Part shown: piece by piece, positions 41,513-54,240 of the stretch
How positions within the stretch are numbered: position 1 is the first letter of the stretch
Layout: each line of letters begins with the position of its first letter
Origin: Dendrocalamus latiflorus
Taxonomy: Eukaryota; Streptophyta; Magnoliopsida; Poales; Poaceae
Direction: 5' to 3'
Assembly: GCA_017311315.1 (NCBI GenBank)
Contig: CM029620.1
Location: 6,507,126 to 6,571,125 of the forward strand
Length of the DNA: 64,000 bases
Notes under the pieces: model-generated
Told to the model about the DNA's origin: nothing
What the model saw: only the letters and a program-made list of their open reading frames with translations
The model's database searches: none
Made by a program: the position numbers and the translations under genes

Positions 41513-44173
41513 TGTAATACCACTAAATTGCAAAAGGGAAGTAATGCGAATAATGGAAACAATCCAAGAGAGAAAAAAGGGATAAAGAAGAGTTTTACCG
41601 CCAAACCCATCGGCTTTTAGAAAGCCGAATAAAAGTAGCGCTCGCAGAGGTTCCAAGACCGTCCAAGGATGGTCGGTACCATCTCGCATTTGGGTTCTCA
41701 TTATCTAGCAGAAAATTCCATTCTTACCTTTTTTTACCAACTTACCTGCCGCAGTAGAAAAGCCCAAACAATGTAGGGCTGCCTTTGGACCAAAAGGTCC
41801 ATGATTCCCATAACCAGCCAAGGCTAAATGGGAAGGGCAAAAGTGGCATTTCACAGAGAGAGTAATGGCCAAGCCCTCTTAAGCAGACAAGCCACCTCAA
41901 AGACATTTCAACTCCTTCACCATTCTAGCCAGAGCCACCAAGATGCCAACTGAAGCCAAGAAAGAGAGTAAGGAGGAGAAGGGCAAAAAGGAAGGAGACC
42001 CAAAGGAGCTCAGACGGGCCAAGCACAAGAGGACGGCATCAACGTCAGCAGGGAATGTCCACGACTACCGGGAACCCCGACACTCGCCGTCGCCTCGTCC
42101 CTTTCAAGCACAGCAGAAGCAAGTAGGTCCCCACACACAAGCACCCCCACAGCCGGCTTAACCGCAACACACCCTCAGCGGCGAGCCCATAGGCGCCGCC
42201 GTGTACCCTTGGAAAGGAGGGCATACTCCCTGGTGCATGCCTTCCCACCAAGTTCCATCACGGCGATGCCCGTAGGCATTCCCAAGACCGGGTGTAAGCA
42301 TGATTAGAGTAAGGCAAATTTAGCAGCTAAAATAAATGTGATTAGTTGAAGGGCGAGGGAGAATAATTGTCCTGGTAGTAGGAGTGGCCGTCCGGCGAGC
42401 TCGAACCCACGGGGGGGAAGCAATGCCGGGGCTGTGGTCGATGCTAGGCACTGATGGCTGGCGACGTCAACCTTGGAGGCAGGCCAACGGCCAAGAGGTC
42501 AGGGAGGCCGAGCCACGGCATCAGCAACCTGGCTAAGGGCAGCTCTGGGGAAAGGAGGCGACATCGGCAGATCAGGCGTTTGGGGCACCACCAGAGGCAA
42601 GTCGAGGGCAGCAGCCGATGGCCGTGCCGACCGAGCGGCGGTGCCCAGCGCCTCGCCACCGTACGTATACAGGGGAGACGGCAGATCTGGTCCTAGCTGG
42701 CTAGATCTGGGGTGAAGACTGAGAAGGAAGTGGCTGGATCTGGCCCTGGCCGGCTAGATCTAGGGAAGACAACACCGGATCTAGCCAAGGCCAGTTGGGT
42801 CCGGCAGTAAGAGAGAAGGAAGGGGTGAGGAGAAGGCGGGGGCGTGTCGAGGTCGGCTGGTGGTATGCCTGGGGCCGGCGAGCCTGAGCTCGGCCACGTG
42901 CCGCCGCATTGCATAGGAAATCGCCATGCCAATCGGCCGAGAGTCATGGGAGCAAGAGAGGCGAGAGGGAGTAAGGAGAGGAGTAAGACCGGTTTGGCCA
43001 ACCGGTTAAAGGAAAAAAGACAGCGAAAGAAGAAGAAGAGAGAAGAAAAGGAAGGAAAAAAGAAAGAGAAAGAAAAGAAAAGAAAAGAGGAGAAAAGGAA
43101 AAGAAAAAATAGGGTTTGGTACCTACGTGATGGGTCCTTAACAACGGGCATTTTATGCCAGAGTCGAGTTATGCGTGTAGGATTGTCGTTGCTCGCTTAA
43201 GCTCTAGTTTCGGTATGATGTGTTGAGTTAGATTAATTGCTTGTTCAGGTGGAGATCCTGAGTCAACGCCGTCTGCACGTCACTTCACTCCGCTTGGTTA
43301 ACAGGCAAGTGCATAGTAGAGCGGTAGACCGTAGAGTTTATGAAATATGTGACGTTGACATGATATGATGATGCTTATATGGAATTGCAATGTTTACATG
43401 ACATGATGATGTTTATCTAATGATGACAATGGTAATGGAACGGGGTGAGCAGCGTTGCCACCCTACCAATGATAATACTGATGAGAATAACAATGACAAT
43501 GACAATGACAATGGGTATATGCATTCGCATCGTGGGCACTCATGAAATGAGAACTGGGATCCACCTGGGTGGATCCTGCAAGACCTACTTCGGTAGGCCT
43601 CCACGGGAGTGGAGAGACCCCCGTGCCAATATAGGTGGGCCCAAGATTTTGAATGAACATCGACGGGTGTTCACTCGGCAATACCAGTATATGCAATGAG
43701 ATGAGCAAATGAGCATGTAGAATAGTGTTGCATTGCACTACGGGTAAAACAATGTTGGGATATGTCAATGGAAGTATGAACATGATAATGCATGCAGAAT
43801 ATGTTATAGCTGGTAGAATGGTTACATGATTGGGTAGTATTTATCATTCTATTATGTACTTGCTAAGTCTTTGGACTCACCCTTGCTTTGTTGTTGTTTT
43901 TTTAGGGGACCGTTGAGGATGACATGCACGGGTAGGAGTAGCACATGAATAAATTCACGTACTTGCAGCACTTCACATATCAGCTTTTTGTTAGTATGTT
44001 TAACTCCGCTAGTAAGTTAGAATAGTTGCTTAAAAATGGTATGGTGTAAGTGGTCACTGCTTTGAGAATAAAGTAGAGTTTACTTAAAATGATTAGCAGT
44101 TGTTCAAAAATTGTATTATTATGCAATGATAGTAGCACTCTAGGCTCGGGGGCGGGATGGGCGGGGTGTTACA
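41513..44173 (+). repeat. 3' LTR of gypsy-2 (2,661 bp)
   Basis: Starts TGTAATACCACTAAATTGC after the polypurine tract and ends GGGGTGTTACA. The second half matches 27346-28498. A purine-rich block (43015-43110) encodes Lys/Arg-rich peptides on the plus strand and is not a gene. A short (ATGACA)n-like microsatellite lies at 43490-43512. Confidence 0.9.
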
Positions 44174-44494
44174 GTGTGGCCGAATTGGATCTGGACCATC
44201 TGGTGGTCATTTCGTTCGCATGGTGCTCGGTATTTCTTGGTAGGCTTTGCTGCTTTGGCCTTTTGAGTTTTGCTGCAATGCTATTGTTGGCCAAAGTTGG
44301 CACTTTGTTGCAATACTGTTGTTTGCCTTTTGCCCTCACCGTCACCGACTCGACGATGGGGGCACTCACCGAGAGGCAGGTATGGCGATGGCCGGTGGCG
44401 CCCCAGCCAAAGGTGGGAGGGTTAGGGAGTACCCACTCTCCGACTAGAGATAGGATAGGTCGCAGCCTCTCCTAACCCACTGGTCAGTTCGCCA
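44174..44494. other. Short unique stretch right of gypsy-2
   Basis: No feature recognised. Its last part supplies the target of the hAT MITE. Confidence 0.5.
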
Positions 44495-44502
44495 CTGGCG
44501 TC

Positions 44503-45014
44503 TAGGGGTGGAAAACGGTAACGGATAATTCGTTTTATCCGATATTCGTATCCGAGAAAACACAAATATGGTAAGCAAAAATCCGTATTCGAAAATATTC
44601 GTATTCGAATTCGAGAATATTCGTATCCGTATTTGAGAGTATTCGTATTCACATTCGTATTCGAGAATATTCGTATCCGTATTCGTATTCGAGACTATTC
44701 GATTCGTATTCGATCTGTTTCTAGAACCTATGAAAAATTCGTACAAATTTTGTGATTCAAAATTTGAATTTAGGTGGTTTAAAACCGGTAACGGGTCAAA
44801 AACTGGTGAAAAATCGGTAAAACTGCTAGGAATCCGTTTTATCCGATATTCGTATCCGAGAAAATCCGTATTTGAAAATATCCGTATTCGTATTCGAGAA
44901 TATTCGTATCCGTATTTAAGAATATTCGAATTCGTATCCGTATTCGTTTGAAAAATATGGATTCGTATTCGTATTTGAGACTATTCGACCGTATCCGATC
45001 CGTTTCCACCCCTA
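44503..45014. mobile_element. hAT-type MITE, 512 bp, TSD CTGGCGTC
   Basis: Ends are TAGGGGTGGAAAACGG and its inverse CCGTTTCCACCCCTA. The 8-bp CTGGCGTC lies directly left (44495-44502) and right (45015-45022), the TSD length of hAT elements. The body is made of repeated TATTCGTATTCG and TATCCGTATTCG words with no ORF. It is non-autonomous. Confidence 0.95.
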
Positions 45015-45022
45015 CTGGCGTC

Positions 45023-45759
45023 CATATGAAGGATGTGGTGTGAATGGGTGCTGTCTCAAAATGCCTGTGTACCAAACATATCACTCGAGGAGCTATTTTG
45101 ATGAAAATACAAACGTTAAGCGCACATGTAGCACCATTGAAGCCCCAGATCTGGCTAAAGTTGAGGGACCAGAATGTATATTTTTTAAAAAAAAAAATCC
45201 TTTCATATAGGCAGACCTCTGCCTATGACACACTTTACACGTGTAAAGTTTAGCAATGTTCCACTCGAATACTTGACATATCAATTGCAAACCAATGTTA
45301 GAGTATTGATGCAGTTTTTTTTTAATTTATAATTATTTATAGAAAAATAAACGGGACGATTTTATTGTCATCTTTTCAAAATAGATTATGAAAATATATT
45401 TTTTGAATCGGTTTATCTCCCTCATAGTATCATCAATTACTGTACTTACCATTTTCGCACCAAATGATCCGACTAACCATAAGGTTTTCCAGTGACATGA
45501 CACTAGTATCACCAAATTCAAACCAGGAGTGATTTCTTTGTAATTTGCAGATAGGACGGTGCATTAGGGGGCTAGCACGTGGTTAGCGAGGAGAGGTTGG
45601 TCGGCTCAACGAAAGCCATGCATGGGCCGCAGCCGGACCAATATATGCCCCTTCGTACGTGGCGCGTGCGGTGTCGTCCCGACGGGTCGGAACGCAATAT
45701 GGTCACAGTCCCGGTCACGATTAGAAGAAACGGAGGTCAATTAACGGGTTGGAACGTTT
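45023..45759. other. Intergenic DNA between the hAT MITE and the copia element
   Basis: AT-rich to about 45540, then GC-balanced. No gene or transposon end recognised. Confidence 0.5.
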
Positions 45760-45764
45760 AATCA

Positions 45765-46008
45765 GTTGAGAAACTGGGCCCAGGATCAAGAAACCTGGTC
45801 CAATATAGGCACCCCACCGTAGGCTATAAATAGGGACCTATACTCCCTCAGTATGTATACCTGATGTAATTGAAAGCAATAAAGAAAGACCAGGAGTTCT
45901 CTCTACCTCTCTGTGTTCAATCTATTGTTCTGTAATTCTGTGATTGATTCGTTCTTGTTCTAAGCAGAGGAATCGATCGGACTGGTCGCCAGCGACGGTT
46001 CCTCAACA
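45765..46008 (+). repeat. 5' LTR of the copia element (244 bp)
   Basis: Matches the 3' LTR nearly base for base; the first T of TGTTGAGA has changed to A. Contains CTATAAATAGGGACC (TATA box) and AATAAAGAAAGACC (poly(A) signal). Confidence 0.95.
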
Positions 46009-46030
46009 CGTTATCAGCACGACTTCGCTC
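46009..46030 (+). promoter_or_regulatory. Primer-binding region of the copia element
   Basis: CGTTATCAGCACGACTTCGC directly follows the LTR. GTTATCAGCACGA is the motif found at this place in many plant copia elements. It is not the plain TGGTATCAGAGC form. Confidence 0.6.
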
Positions 46031-46126
46031 CGGTGAACGAGGTAATCATCGAAGCACATACTGAATTTTCTAGATCGCTTTTGAATCTGTATTTTCTTTT
46101 CGCGTTCTAGATTGAATCTCTACGGT

Positions 46127-46343
46127 GCAAATCCGCCCTAATCTACTGCGAGCAGACTTGAAGTCGCCGGCACAATACCAATCGGTAGATTGTGAAACGG
46201 GGTAGATGTTGATTGTACTGTAGATTAGAAACGATGCAAATCTGCCCTAATCTACCGCGAGCAGACCTGGAGTCCCCGGCACAATGTCGATCGGTAGATT
46301 GCGAAACGGGGTGGATGTTGATTGCATCATAGATTGGAAACGA
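46127..46343 (+). repeat. 109-bp tandem duplication in the copia leader
   Basis: Two diverged copies, 46127-46235 and 46236-46343, both run from GCAAATC.GCCCTAATCTAC to GATT.GAAACGA. Confidence 0.9.
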
Positions 46344-46439
46344 AAAATTGTTGCATGGTTTTGTTTATTTCTGCATGATCCCTGTACGAGAAAAATTCGC
46401 ATCGCTCTCTCTGTTTGATCACTGCATGAAAAAAAAACA

Positions 46440-47160
46440 AACACACATGAAGGTTCGGCGCCGGCTTGAAGCCGCCGCCAACCCACCGCCGGCCTGCCGC
46501 TAGTTGCAGGCTCGCCGTCGGCAGCATGGCCCGACACCAAGGGAGGTGGACCGCCACATCAGCCGCAGGCCGCCGTCTCCACCGCGTCTGCACGCGCACC
46601 CACGCCTGTACGCGTGCTTCATAGCTGGCCTCGCCGATTGGTCCCCACTGCGACCCGTAGACCGCGCCTCCTTGAGCCGGCACCGCCGCCTTGCACCGCC
46701 TCCATGAAACGCCCCACCGCATGTGCCTGGGCCCGTAAGCGCCCGATTCGCAGCCCACCTCTGCGCGTCACCGCTCCCGAGGTTCACCGCCGGCCTCCCG
46801 GCCACTCCGCCACATCCCGCATGATGTCGCCGCCTTGGCCCTGCCGCACGGCCGCCTCGAATTTGCCGCGCCGACGCCCGAGCTTGAGCACCGCGCCCCG
46901 ACCGGCATACGCAGCGCGCCTACGCCGCTTGGCCGCCACCGCCGACGAATCGGCCTTTGGCCGCCATCTCCCGCCCGACTGGCACCCGCATCATGCTTGC
47001 GCCCGACTAGCTGCTGCCGAACCACCGCGCACCGCCCGAAGCGGCCGCGTCCACGCCTCTACTACCGCCCGGTCGCCGCCCTTTCTTGCGCCGCCGCCAC
47101 GAGTGGATTGAGGGGAGGGGAAACCCTAAACCCCCCCCCCCCCCCCTCTCCACCTCATGT
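46440..47160. other. GC-rich insert in the copia leader
   Basis: A sharp rise in GC with CCGCC-rich codon-like texture and open frames on both strands, ending in a run of about 16 C at 47131. No domain was recognised. It could be a captured host fragment or a leader; neither strand is convincing as a gene. Confidence 0.4.
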
Positions 47161-47792
47161 TATGTGGGCTGGGCAGGCTGTGTGGGCTGCACGGGCTGAA
47201 TAAAGGCCGGTCGGCCGAGAGAAGTTAAACGGGCCAAAGGCCTAGCCGAATGGGGGCGCCGGCGGTTTTGCGAAAAACACCCTGAAGTTCATTTGATTAC
47301 CGATCAACCCTTAAAATTTACATTTAAGTCCCGAATTCTTGCAGAAAAGGCCTCGTAGTTCCAAAAATTACGTATAAGCCCTCAAATTTACGAGCAGGTC
47401 CAGAATTTTGCAGAAAACCCCTCGGTAAATCAGAAAATTGCGCGAATTTTCTCTGAACTGAAAATTTGCGTAAAAACCCTCTGGAATTGTAGAATTTGCT
47501 AAAATTTCATACTTTAGCATAAAAGGGCCTCGGGAATCCGAATTTTGAATTATTTTTAGCATTTAAAGCTTATTTATTTGTGCCATTATTATTCTTTGTA
47601 TTTTCTGTATTTATTTACTGTTTTGATTAATTGTAATTACTGAAAATTGCTTTTAATCACTGAATTAGCAGTAAAATTTATAGAAAATGCATAGAAAATT
47701 CTGAAACATTACGAGAACCTTTTGTACTATTTATTTACCCGCGGTGAATTATTCCATGCATGTCTACCAGCAGTAGACTTATACACATTTAG
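47161..47792. other. AT-rich leader of the copia element
   Basis: Contains loosely repeated phrases such as GCAGAAAAGGCCTCG, GCAGAAAACCCCTCGG and TAAAAACCCTCTGG between 47340 and 47540. No coding potential. Confidence 0.5.
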
Positions 47793-48388
47793 ATGACTAT
47801 CATCACGAACTGGGAGTTCGTGGAGCTGGCCCAGCATGGCCAAAACTATCTAACGTAGGCATCCGATGTCGAAATTGTGCTTGGAGGCAAGAAGCTCCGC
47901 GCTGCTATTGGGATTAGCGGACTGAATGACGCTCAACCCAAACCTGAGGAGAATGATCAGGCACTTCATTTTCTCAGGCACCACCTCTGCCTCACTCTCA
48001 AGAATGAGTATATAGTGGAGAAAAGCGCGCTAGCACTCTGGACCGCACTCAAGAAGCGGTTTGAGAGGCTAAAGTACATCATTCTTCCTCAAGCAGAGTA
48101 AGAGTGGATCAGACTGAGGTTTGCCGACTTTAAGACGGTCGGGGAGTACAATTCTGCCTTGCACAGGATTTGTACTAATCTTCAACTCTGTGGCAAGCAT
48201 ATCACAGATTAGCAGAAGATCGAAAGAACCCTATCCACCTTCCACCCCAATGCAGTACAATCCGCACACAATTATCGTAAAGACGGCTATGAGGAATATG
48301 CCGAATTGATTGATATGATGCAGGTTGCGGAGGCTTAGGGCAAAGTTCTCCGCAAAGAACTAAGTCACTCAGCCCTCTAGGAGCTCCA
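47793..48388 (+). pseudogene. copia gag, 5' part
   Basis: ATG at 47793. The frame contains FLRHHLCLTLKNEYIVEKSALALWTALKKRF in pieces, and DFKTVGEYNSALHRI, typical of the UBN2-type gag domain of plant copia. Stops: TAG near 47856, TAA near 48100, TAG near 48211 and others. It is interrupted after ELH by the solo LTR, with CTCCA duplicated at 48384-48388. Confidence 0.8.
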
Positions 48389-51300
48389 TGTCGGGACCCG
48401 GAGCAACAACTCCAGAACCCTCTGTGTTAATCGCACTATCCCAGGAAAAGCTAGTGCACACAGTATCACAAAGACAATTATCATGCGTAATGACAAACTT
48501 TATTTAGCTAATATGAGCCTGATGGCCAAAGTTTACAATAATAGCAAAAGAAGACAGCGGAAGAAATACATAAAGTAGCAGCCCATCCAGCCTTCCCACA
48601 AGGCGAATGACTGTAAGACGTGGCCTAGTCGCAATCCTCACCGAAGTCGTCGAAGGCTTCCTCTGGAAAGAATTAGATATAGCAACATGAGTACAAAAAG
48701 TACTCCACAAGTTACACCAGGAGATTTAACAGAATAGATGCATGCATATGGAATATCAAAGGAAGGCATAATATGGTTAATTTGCAAAAAAGGCGACTAT
48801 GAAGTAAATATCATAAGTAAGTGCAAAAGCTGAATTTGATACATTAAGTAAAACAATGTTGTAAACAAAATAGATACCGTTAGTGCAGGTCCATCCCCCA
48901 CACCAACCTAACACGGGCATCCCACCCGGACCATCTTTTCCAAAAGACCACGTATGGATTCCATCCATCCACACGCTTCCACTGCGCAACTCTCTCACGG
49001 ATTCCATCCATCCGCAAGGTTTTATCTCTCATGGATTCCATCCATCCACAAGGTTTTCGAAAATCATTTTGAAAACCAAAGTCTAGTCCATGAAAAACTT
49101 CACTCAGCTTGCCCATGACCGTGGGCACGGCTATCCAGGATAGGTTATACACTCTGCAGAGGTTGTACAGCTTTACCCACAAGACATGATCATCCCGGTT
49201 TGCCACGCGAGTTACACACTTCCTTAGGTGTGCGGCGAGGAGATCATGACAAGGCCTTTACAATGATCCATTGTCAACAAAATCACGCCGCCACTAAGGT
49301 TTCACCACAACATGAATCCACATGTTGGAGCCCCCTCTTGTGCCATGTGAGACTTCTCACGGCCTACGCCGCGCTCACATTCAGCCTATAGCGAGATTAA
49401 GTTGGAACTTCACAAATTATTCGGCCAGGTCTGTCCCATACCAGACTTGTGGTAGTACGATAGGGCTTTGCAATAGTAGCTCACAGACCGGTCCTTAACT
49501 TGACTTAGGCCTAACCACAAACCCCTTGTGCACGACAATCAACCACTGCGGCTCCAACCAACAGGGCATGCCTACACCCACCAATCTAACCAATTGCCTA
49601 AGTCTAAACCAGTTTTATATTTTGTTTCCAAAATATTTCATAACACTCCTTGACTCACCAAAGTCAAGAGTACAGTTTTAAAGTTCGTCATTTTATGTGA
49701 AAGATCATCCCAAACCATAAGTATTATAAGCATGGCTAAGCATTTCTACAAAATTTCTAGTTAGTGCTATTGTACTAACTAGGTTTTATCTAGGGTTGAC
49801 AAGGTATATTGGTAAGCAATATCAAATTTGGCTGTCCAAAGAATTTGGGTGTAACTAGAGTTCAAAACTGAATTTAAACTAACTTGAATAAAATTACGCA
49901 TGCAATAATAATTTAAAAACAACATAATTAATTTAAAATATTAGGTTCAACATGATCAAAGGTGTAACTTGCCTTGCTCGAAGACTTGATGTTGCGAATC
50001 GTCGAAGTCGAACTCTCCGGAATAGTCGTAGTCTACACGCGAAGAACCAAACAAAATAAATTCAAATAAAATCCAAATATAATCCAAAAATTATAAAATA
50101 TATATTGACGGATAGATTATGATATTAGATGAATTTTAGGAGAAAGAATCAATGGATTCGGAGTTTATATGAGGGAGAACGAATATTTGGAAGTTTTGGA
50201 CATCACATGAAATGATAACACATCCGAGACTTATCTTTTGAATAATACCGTGTCGATTGGCTGCGAGGTGGCTGTCGAATGGGCAAAATCGAATCCTAGC
50301 GATGAGATGAAGGTGGTGACATGGATACGGCGACGAGGAACGGAGACGATACCATCGACGTTTGAACGGCGACGGTAGAGAGAAAGGAAAAACTTAATAT
50401 CTTAGTGCTCGGTGAAGCGAATCTAAAACCATTTGAAATGTAACTACCTGGGATGGTTTGGCACAATATGACGCGAACGGATTGGGGAAAACACCACCGG
50501 ATAGATGGGGACATGAGATGTCATTGGCGGCCATGGCGAGGTGTCGGAGGCAAAAATTTGTGGAGGCTTTATGGGGAAAAGGAAGGAAGCATGGCATAGA
50601 ACGTGGTGAGACAAGTCTAAGAAAAATTACGGCATGGGCTAAGGCTTACCGGAGGCGACGAATCGACGTCGGGAGTCACAAACGGCCATTTTCGCGGAAA
50701 GCTCAATTCCTGACAATTGGCTCCACGAAAAATTAAACAAAATGGTAGAAAAATTTCTTAGAGGCTAGGACACGATATGACGCGAACAAAAATCAAAGCA
50801 CTCACCGAAAAAGTGGGTACGCGCGAAGGTACAGTTTTAGTGTCTGGGCCTGACAAGGTCGATGAGGACTCGGGGGATCTTCAGGTGATGGCGATGGGAG
50901 CACGACGTAGAACGCGTCGAGGCAAACTCAACGGTGCAAAAGACTCGGCCAAAGGACATCGGATGGTGGCGGAACACGGTGGAGAAGACATTTTGCGACC
51001 GTCGGGTTGACATGGGCATTCCGGGCAAACGGAGAGGAGTTAGCATGTGAGGTTTGCGGCGAAACGAAGAGGAGAACGCAGGAAACACGATGCTCACCTC
51101 GGTTATGGTGGAACATGCATGGTCGGCTCGCAGCGAGAAGAGAAGCTACGGCGCGGTTTGGCCACGGTGGTCCGGCGATGCTCCGGCGAAGCTCCGCTGA
51201 AGGCGAGGAGAGCACCGCGTAGAACGCACAAAGACGAAGCCGGTGGTATGGTCAAAAGTGGCGGAACTCCACTGTAGGCGGCGCAAAAGGCCGAGGAACG

Positions 51301-53409
51301 ATGCTCGGTTGACAAAAGAAAAATGGCGATTGCTGGGAGAAGGAAGGAAGACTTGAAACTTTTGGGGATGACTGAGGATGAGGAGGGACACCCGGTGCTC
51401 CCTTTTATAGGGGCGGAGGTGGACGGGAGAGGGAGATCAAACGACGATGTCTTTTAGAGCAACGGTTTCATTTTCGTGTAAATGCACATGAAGGAGGAGA
51501 GGAACGGTTGGGAATGGAGGAGTCATGAAGAGAGCAACTGAATGCACTTGATTGCACGAAAAATCGTGGAGGATTTCATGAGAAATGAAAGCTTCAAAGA
51601 AACGGCCATGGCGGCAATGCTTCTGGACGAAACGCACGCCTGGAGGAAGATGAAGTGATGAGAGAGAAAACGGGAATAAAATAATATTTTTTTTCCCAAA
51701 AAAAATATATTCGAAAAAAAATTCAAGAAAATTCTACCAACATCCTTGGAACCCGAAAATATCAAATAAAATAAGTTCGGATTTAGTTGAGGTATATTTT
51801 AACCATTTAAAATAGTTTTACTTTCTAAGCTTTAATTTAATCCACATAAATTCAAATATTTTAAAAATTCGAAAAGAGGATAGAAATGGATAGATTGGGA
51901 TTTTAGATGAATTTAGAAATTTGAATGGGCTCAATCGGAATTAAAATGAAGCAATACTAGCTTTCGGAAGTTCAAAAGGAGAGAAAAAGAATAAACCGAT
52001 TTTCAGGAATTATTTTTGAACTGAAGAATCAGATTATGATGTCATCAAGGGAAATGATTTTTAGGGGAATTATTTTTCTGTGGGAAAAGGGATTTATACG
52101 TCAGAGTGACGTCAGCGAAGATTTTGATTTTGTGGCCGAATTATTTTTCAACAGAAAAAGGGTTTTATTCACTGACAAGTAGGACCGGCTTTTGTGAACT
52201 GGGTCCATGGACTAGGGAGAAGGCTAAGGTGGCACGCGGCTGGCGTAGCGCTTGCGTGGCTCACGACTGCTGAGGTGGCGCACGGGGACTGACGGCATTG
52301 GCGGATGACGGTGCTGCTGGGGTCGGCGACGGGTGCGCGAGAGGGAGGAGGACACGGGGAGTTAAGTGCACCTTGGCATGACACTCGGGAATGCTCGGTG
52401 GTGGCCGGCGATGAGGGTGCAGGGGCGGTGGGGTGAGAGCGTTGGCGGCGGGGCTCTTTGGCGGTGGATTCGCTCGGCGAAGGGGCGGGGGACGCACGCA
52501 TGGGCCTGGCAAAGGTGGAGGCGACGAACGGCCATCGATTACACCGAAGTTAAGGTCGGCGTAAAGGCGAGTAAAAAGGAGGTAAGCGGGGTTTAAAGTG
52601 GGGAAGTGGTGGAGGTTAAATGCGGGAGTGATTAGGCTTTCAATTGTAGCAAATGCTTAGGCTAACGAGAAGAAACGACCAAATTTAAGGGCTCGGGCGA
52701 GGCATAAATGGCGGCGGTGGAAGGTTGAAGAAGGCAAGGAGAATGAAGAAGCTGACAGGCGGGGTTGGGCTGTCGACGAGAGAGAAGAGAGAGGAGATAG
52801 CACGGACGGCTAGATATGTGACGCGGCACATGGGGAAGATCAGGGCCATCGGATTGAAACGAAGGGGTAAGTATAGGCGGGTGGCTGAGATTAAACTGGG
52901 TGAAGATGAATTTCATCAGGGAGCGACACGTGGCGGGCTTGGATGAATTTGATTTTTATTTTCGGAATAAATTTTCAGAAAATACTAGAAACTTTATAAA
53001 CACTTGGAAAAATAATATTTAATGCCTAAAAATTCCAGAAAAATTATACAATATTCCTGGAGCTCTTTTAGACTTAGGAAAAATATTTTTAACTTCAGAT
53101 TTGCATTTAATAATTTTATAAAATACTTTTTAACCTTTAAAATTGATTTTTAATTCCAAAAAATTCTCAAATTTTATTTGTAAAATTTTGGAAGGCTAGG
53201 AAAAACAAAATAAACTCTTTTTGGCTTTACTAAAATATTTTAAATTCATTTTCTTGCTTTAGACTTTGAAATAAAATCCAGATAAATCTAAATAAACTCC
53301 AGAAAATCTATGCAAATAAAATCTTCAAAATTTAGGCAACCAAAGAACACTTTATTTTATTAATTAATTTTTTTACTGAAATTTTGAAATAAACAGCTGG
53401 GCTGTTACA
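48389..53409 (-). mobile_element. Solo LTR of a chromovirus family, 5,021 bp, TSD CTCCA
   Basis: On the minus strand it runs from TGTAACAGCCCAGC (53409) to GGGTCCCGACA (48389). CTCCA occurs at 48384-48388 and 53410-53414. No internal coding region is present. It is related to the gypsy-1 LTR (10073-13056): both share the 3' end words and blocks near 49260-49340 and 49970-50040. It is about 2 kb longer. Two TATA-like words are seen on the minus strand (CCTATAAAAGGG near 51408 and CATTTATGCC near 52705). The words ATTCATCTAA..TC..AATCTATCC recur near 50120 and 51890, suggesting an internal duplication. ORFs inside are not supported. Confidence 0.93.
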
Positions 53410-53414
53410 CTCCA

Positions 53415-53731
53415 CTGGCCGTGAAGTCAACGCCGGGAGTTACAAGGTGTGAAAGCCCTTGATGAAGAAAAGAGGAAGGAAGGGTAAGACCGCAGCCCAG
53501 AAAGGCGAATCAGATGCTCCACGAGAGAATAAGGCTAACAAGCCAAAGCGGGATGGCAAAGGGCAGCATGAAGCTCACTCTGTATCGGCAGAGGGGGTGA
53601 GTTCTGAGCAGCTGCCTGCACCGATGGAGGTTGAAACCATCACGACAGCAGCACCCCCTCTCGACCTAGAAGCAGCCACCGCCATGATTTCTCTTGAAGA
53701 GAACGTCACCCCCGAGAAAATAGCAGAATAA
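53415..53731 (+). pseudogene. copia gag, 3' part (Lys-rich linker)
   Basis: Continues the frame after the solo LTR. A Lys/Arg-rich stretch (KKRGRKGKTAAQKGE) is followed by an acidic, Pro-rich tail ending at TAA 53729-53731. The usual zinc knuckle is not seen, so it may have been lost. Confidence 0.65.
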
Positions 53732-54240
53732 GTCTAGTGCACTGAATGCATTTTGACTTTAATTGTCATTTATTTTGTGTGGAAGAATATGTTAGAATTT
53801 GCATGGATGGTACTTAAGAATTGTTATTTTCTAGTGATGGATGGATGATATTTGAAGAATTCATTCATTTATTCAGTTTATGATGGCATGATATGTTCTG
53901 ATATTGGAGTATTTTATTTATGTGTTGATTGCCTTCTCATACATGTTAATAAATACCCTATATTACAACACGTGTAGCGCCATATAAAGGAAGTGTGCTT
54001 AGCTAGCAGCAGCACAACGAATACCATCTTAAGAGAGACTAAGTATTTCCAATCGATCCGTAAGAGCACTGGCAGCCTTACGACAATCACCGGAAGCGAT
54101 ACATGTATAATTGGTTCAGAAAGAGCCACAATGGGCACAACTTTGGTCATTGAAGAAGTCTTATTGTACCTAGAATCGACTAGAACTCTCCTAAGTTTTA
54201 AGGATATTCGCGCCAATGGTTTCCACGTTGAGACTAACAA
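53732..54240 (+). pseudogene. copia protease region remnant
   Basis: From about 54090 the frame reads CIIGSERATMGTTLVIEEVL and RTLLSFKDIRANGFHVET, typical of the copia protease-to-integrase link. The protease active-site DSG was not found; the stretch 53740-53930 is AT-rich and not coding. Confidence 0.6.

Larger units (their letters stand above)
27346..44173 (+). mobile_element. gypsy-2: chromovirus (Tekay-like) interrupted by a CRM-like element
   Basis: In order: 3' part of the 5' LTR (27346-28498), primer-binding site (28501-28512), gag (28735-29869), the inserted CRM-like element (29875-37804), remaining protease-RT-RNase H-integrase-chromodomain (37810-41420), polypurine tract (AAGGGGGTAG, 41501-41510) and 3' LTR (41513-44173). 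The two LTR parts match closely where they overlap. The first 1.48 kb of the 5' LTR is missing, with CACTA sequence in its place. Confidence 0.85.

Noticed and set aside
42844..43200. Lys/Arg-rich ORF in the gypsy-2 3' LTR
   Set aside because: It is made by a purine-rich block inside an LTR and has no counterpart frame in the 5' LTR copy, where the block has indels.
50280..52600. Several ORFs of 70-110 codons in the solo LTR
   Set aside because: They are short, overlap on both strands and lie within LTR sequence with promoter and leader character. No domains were recognised.
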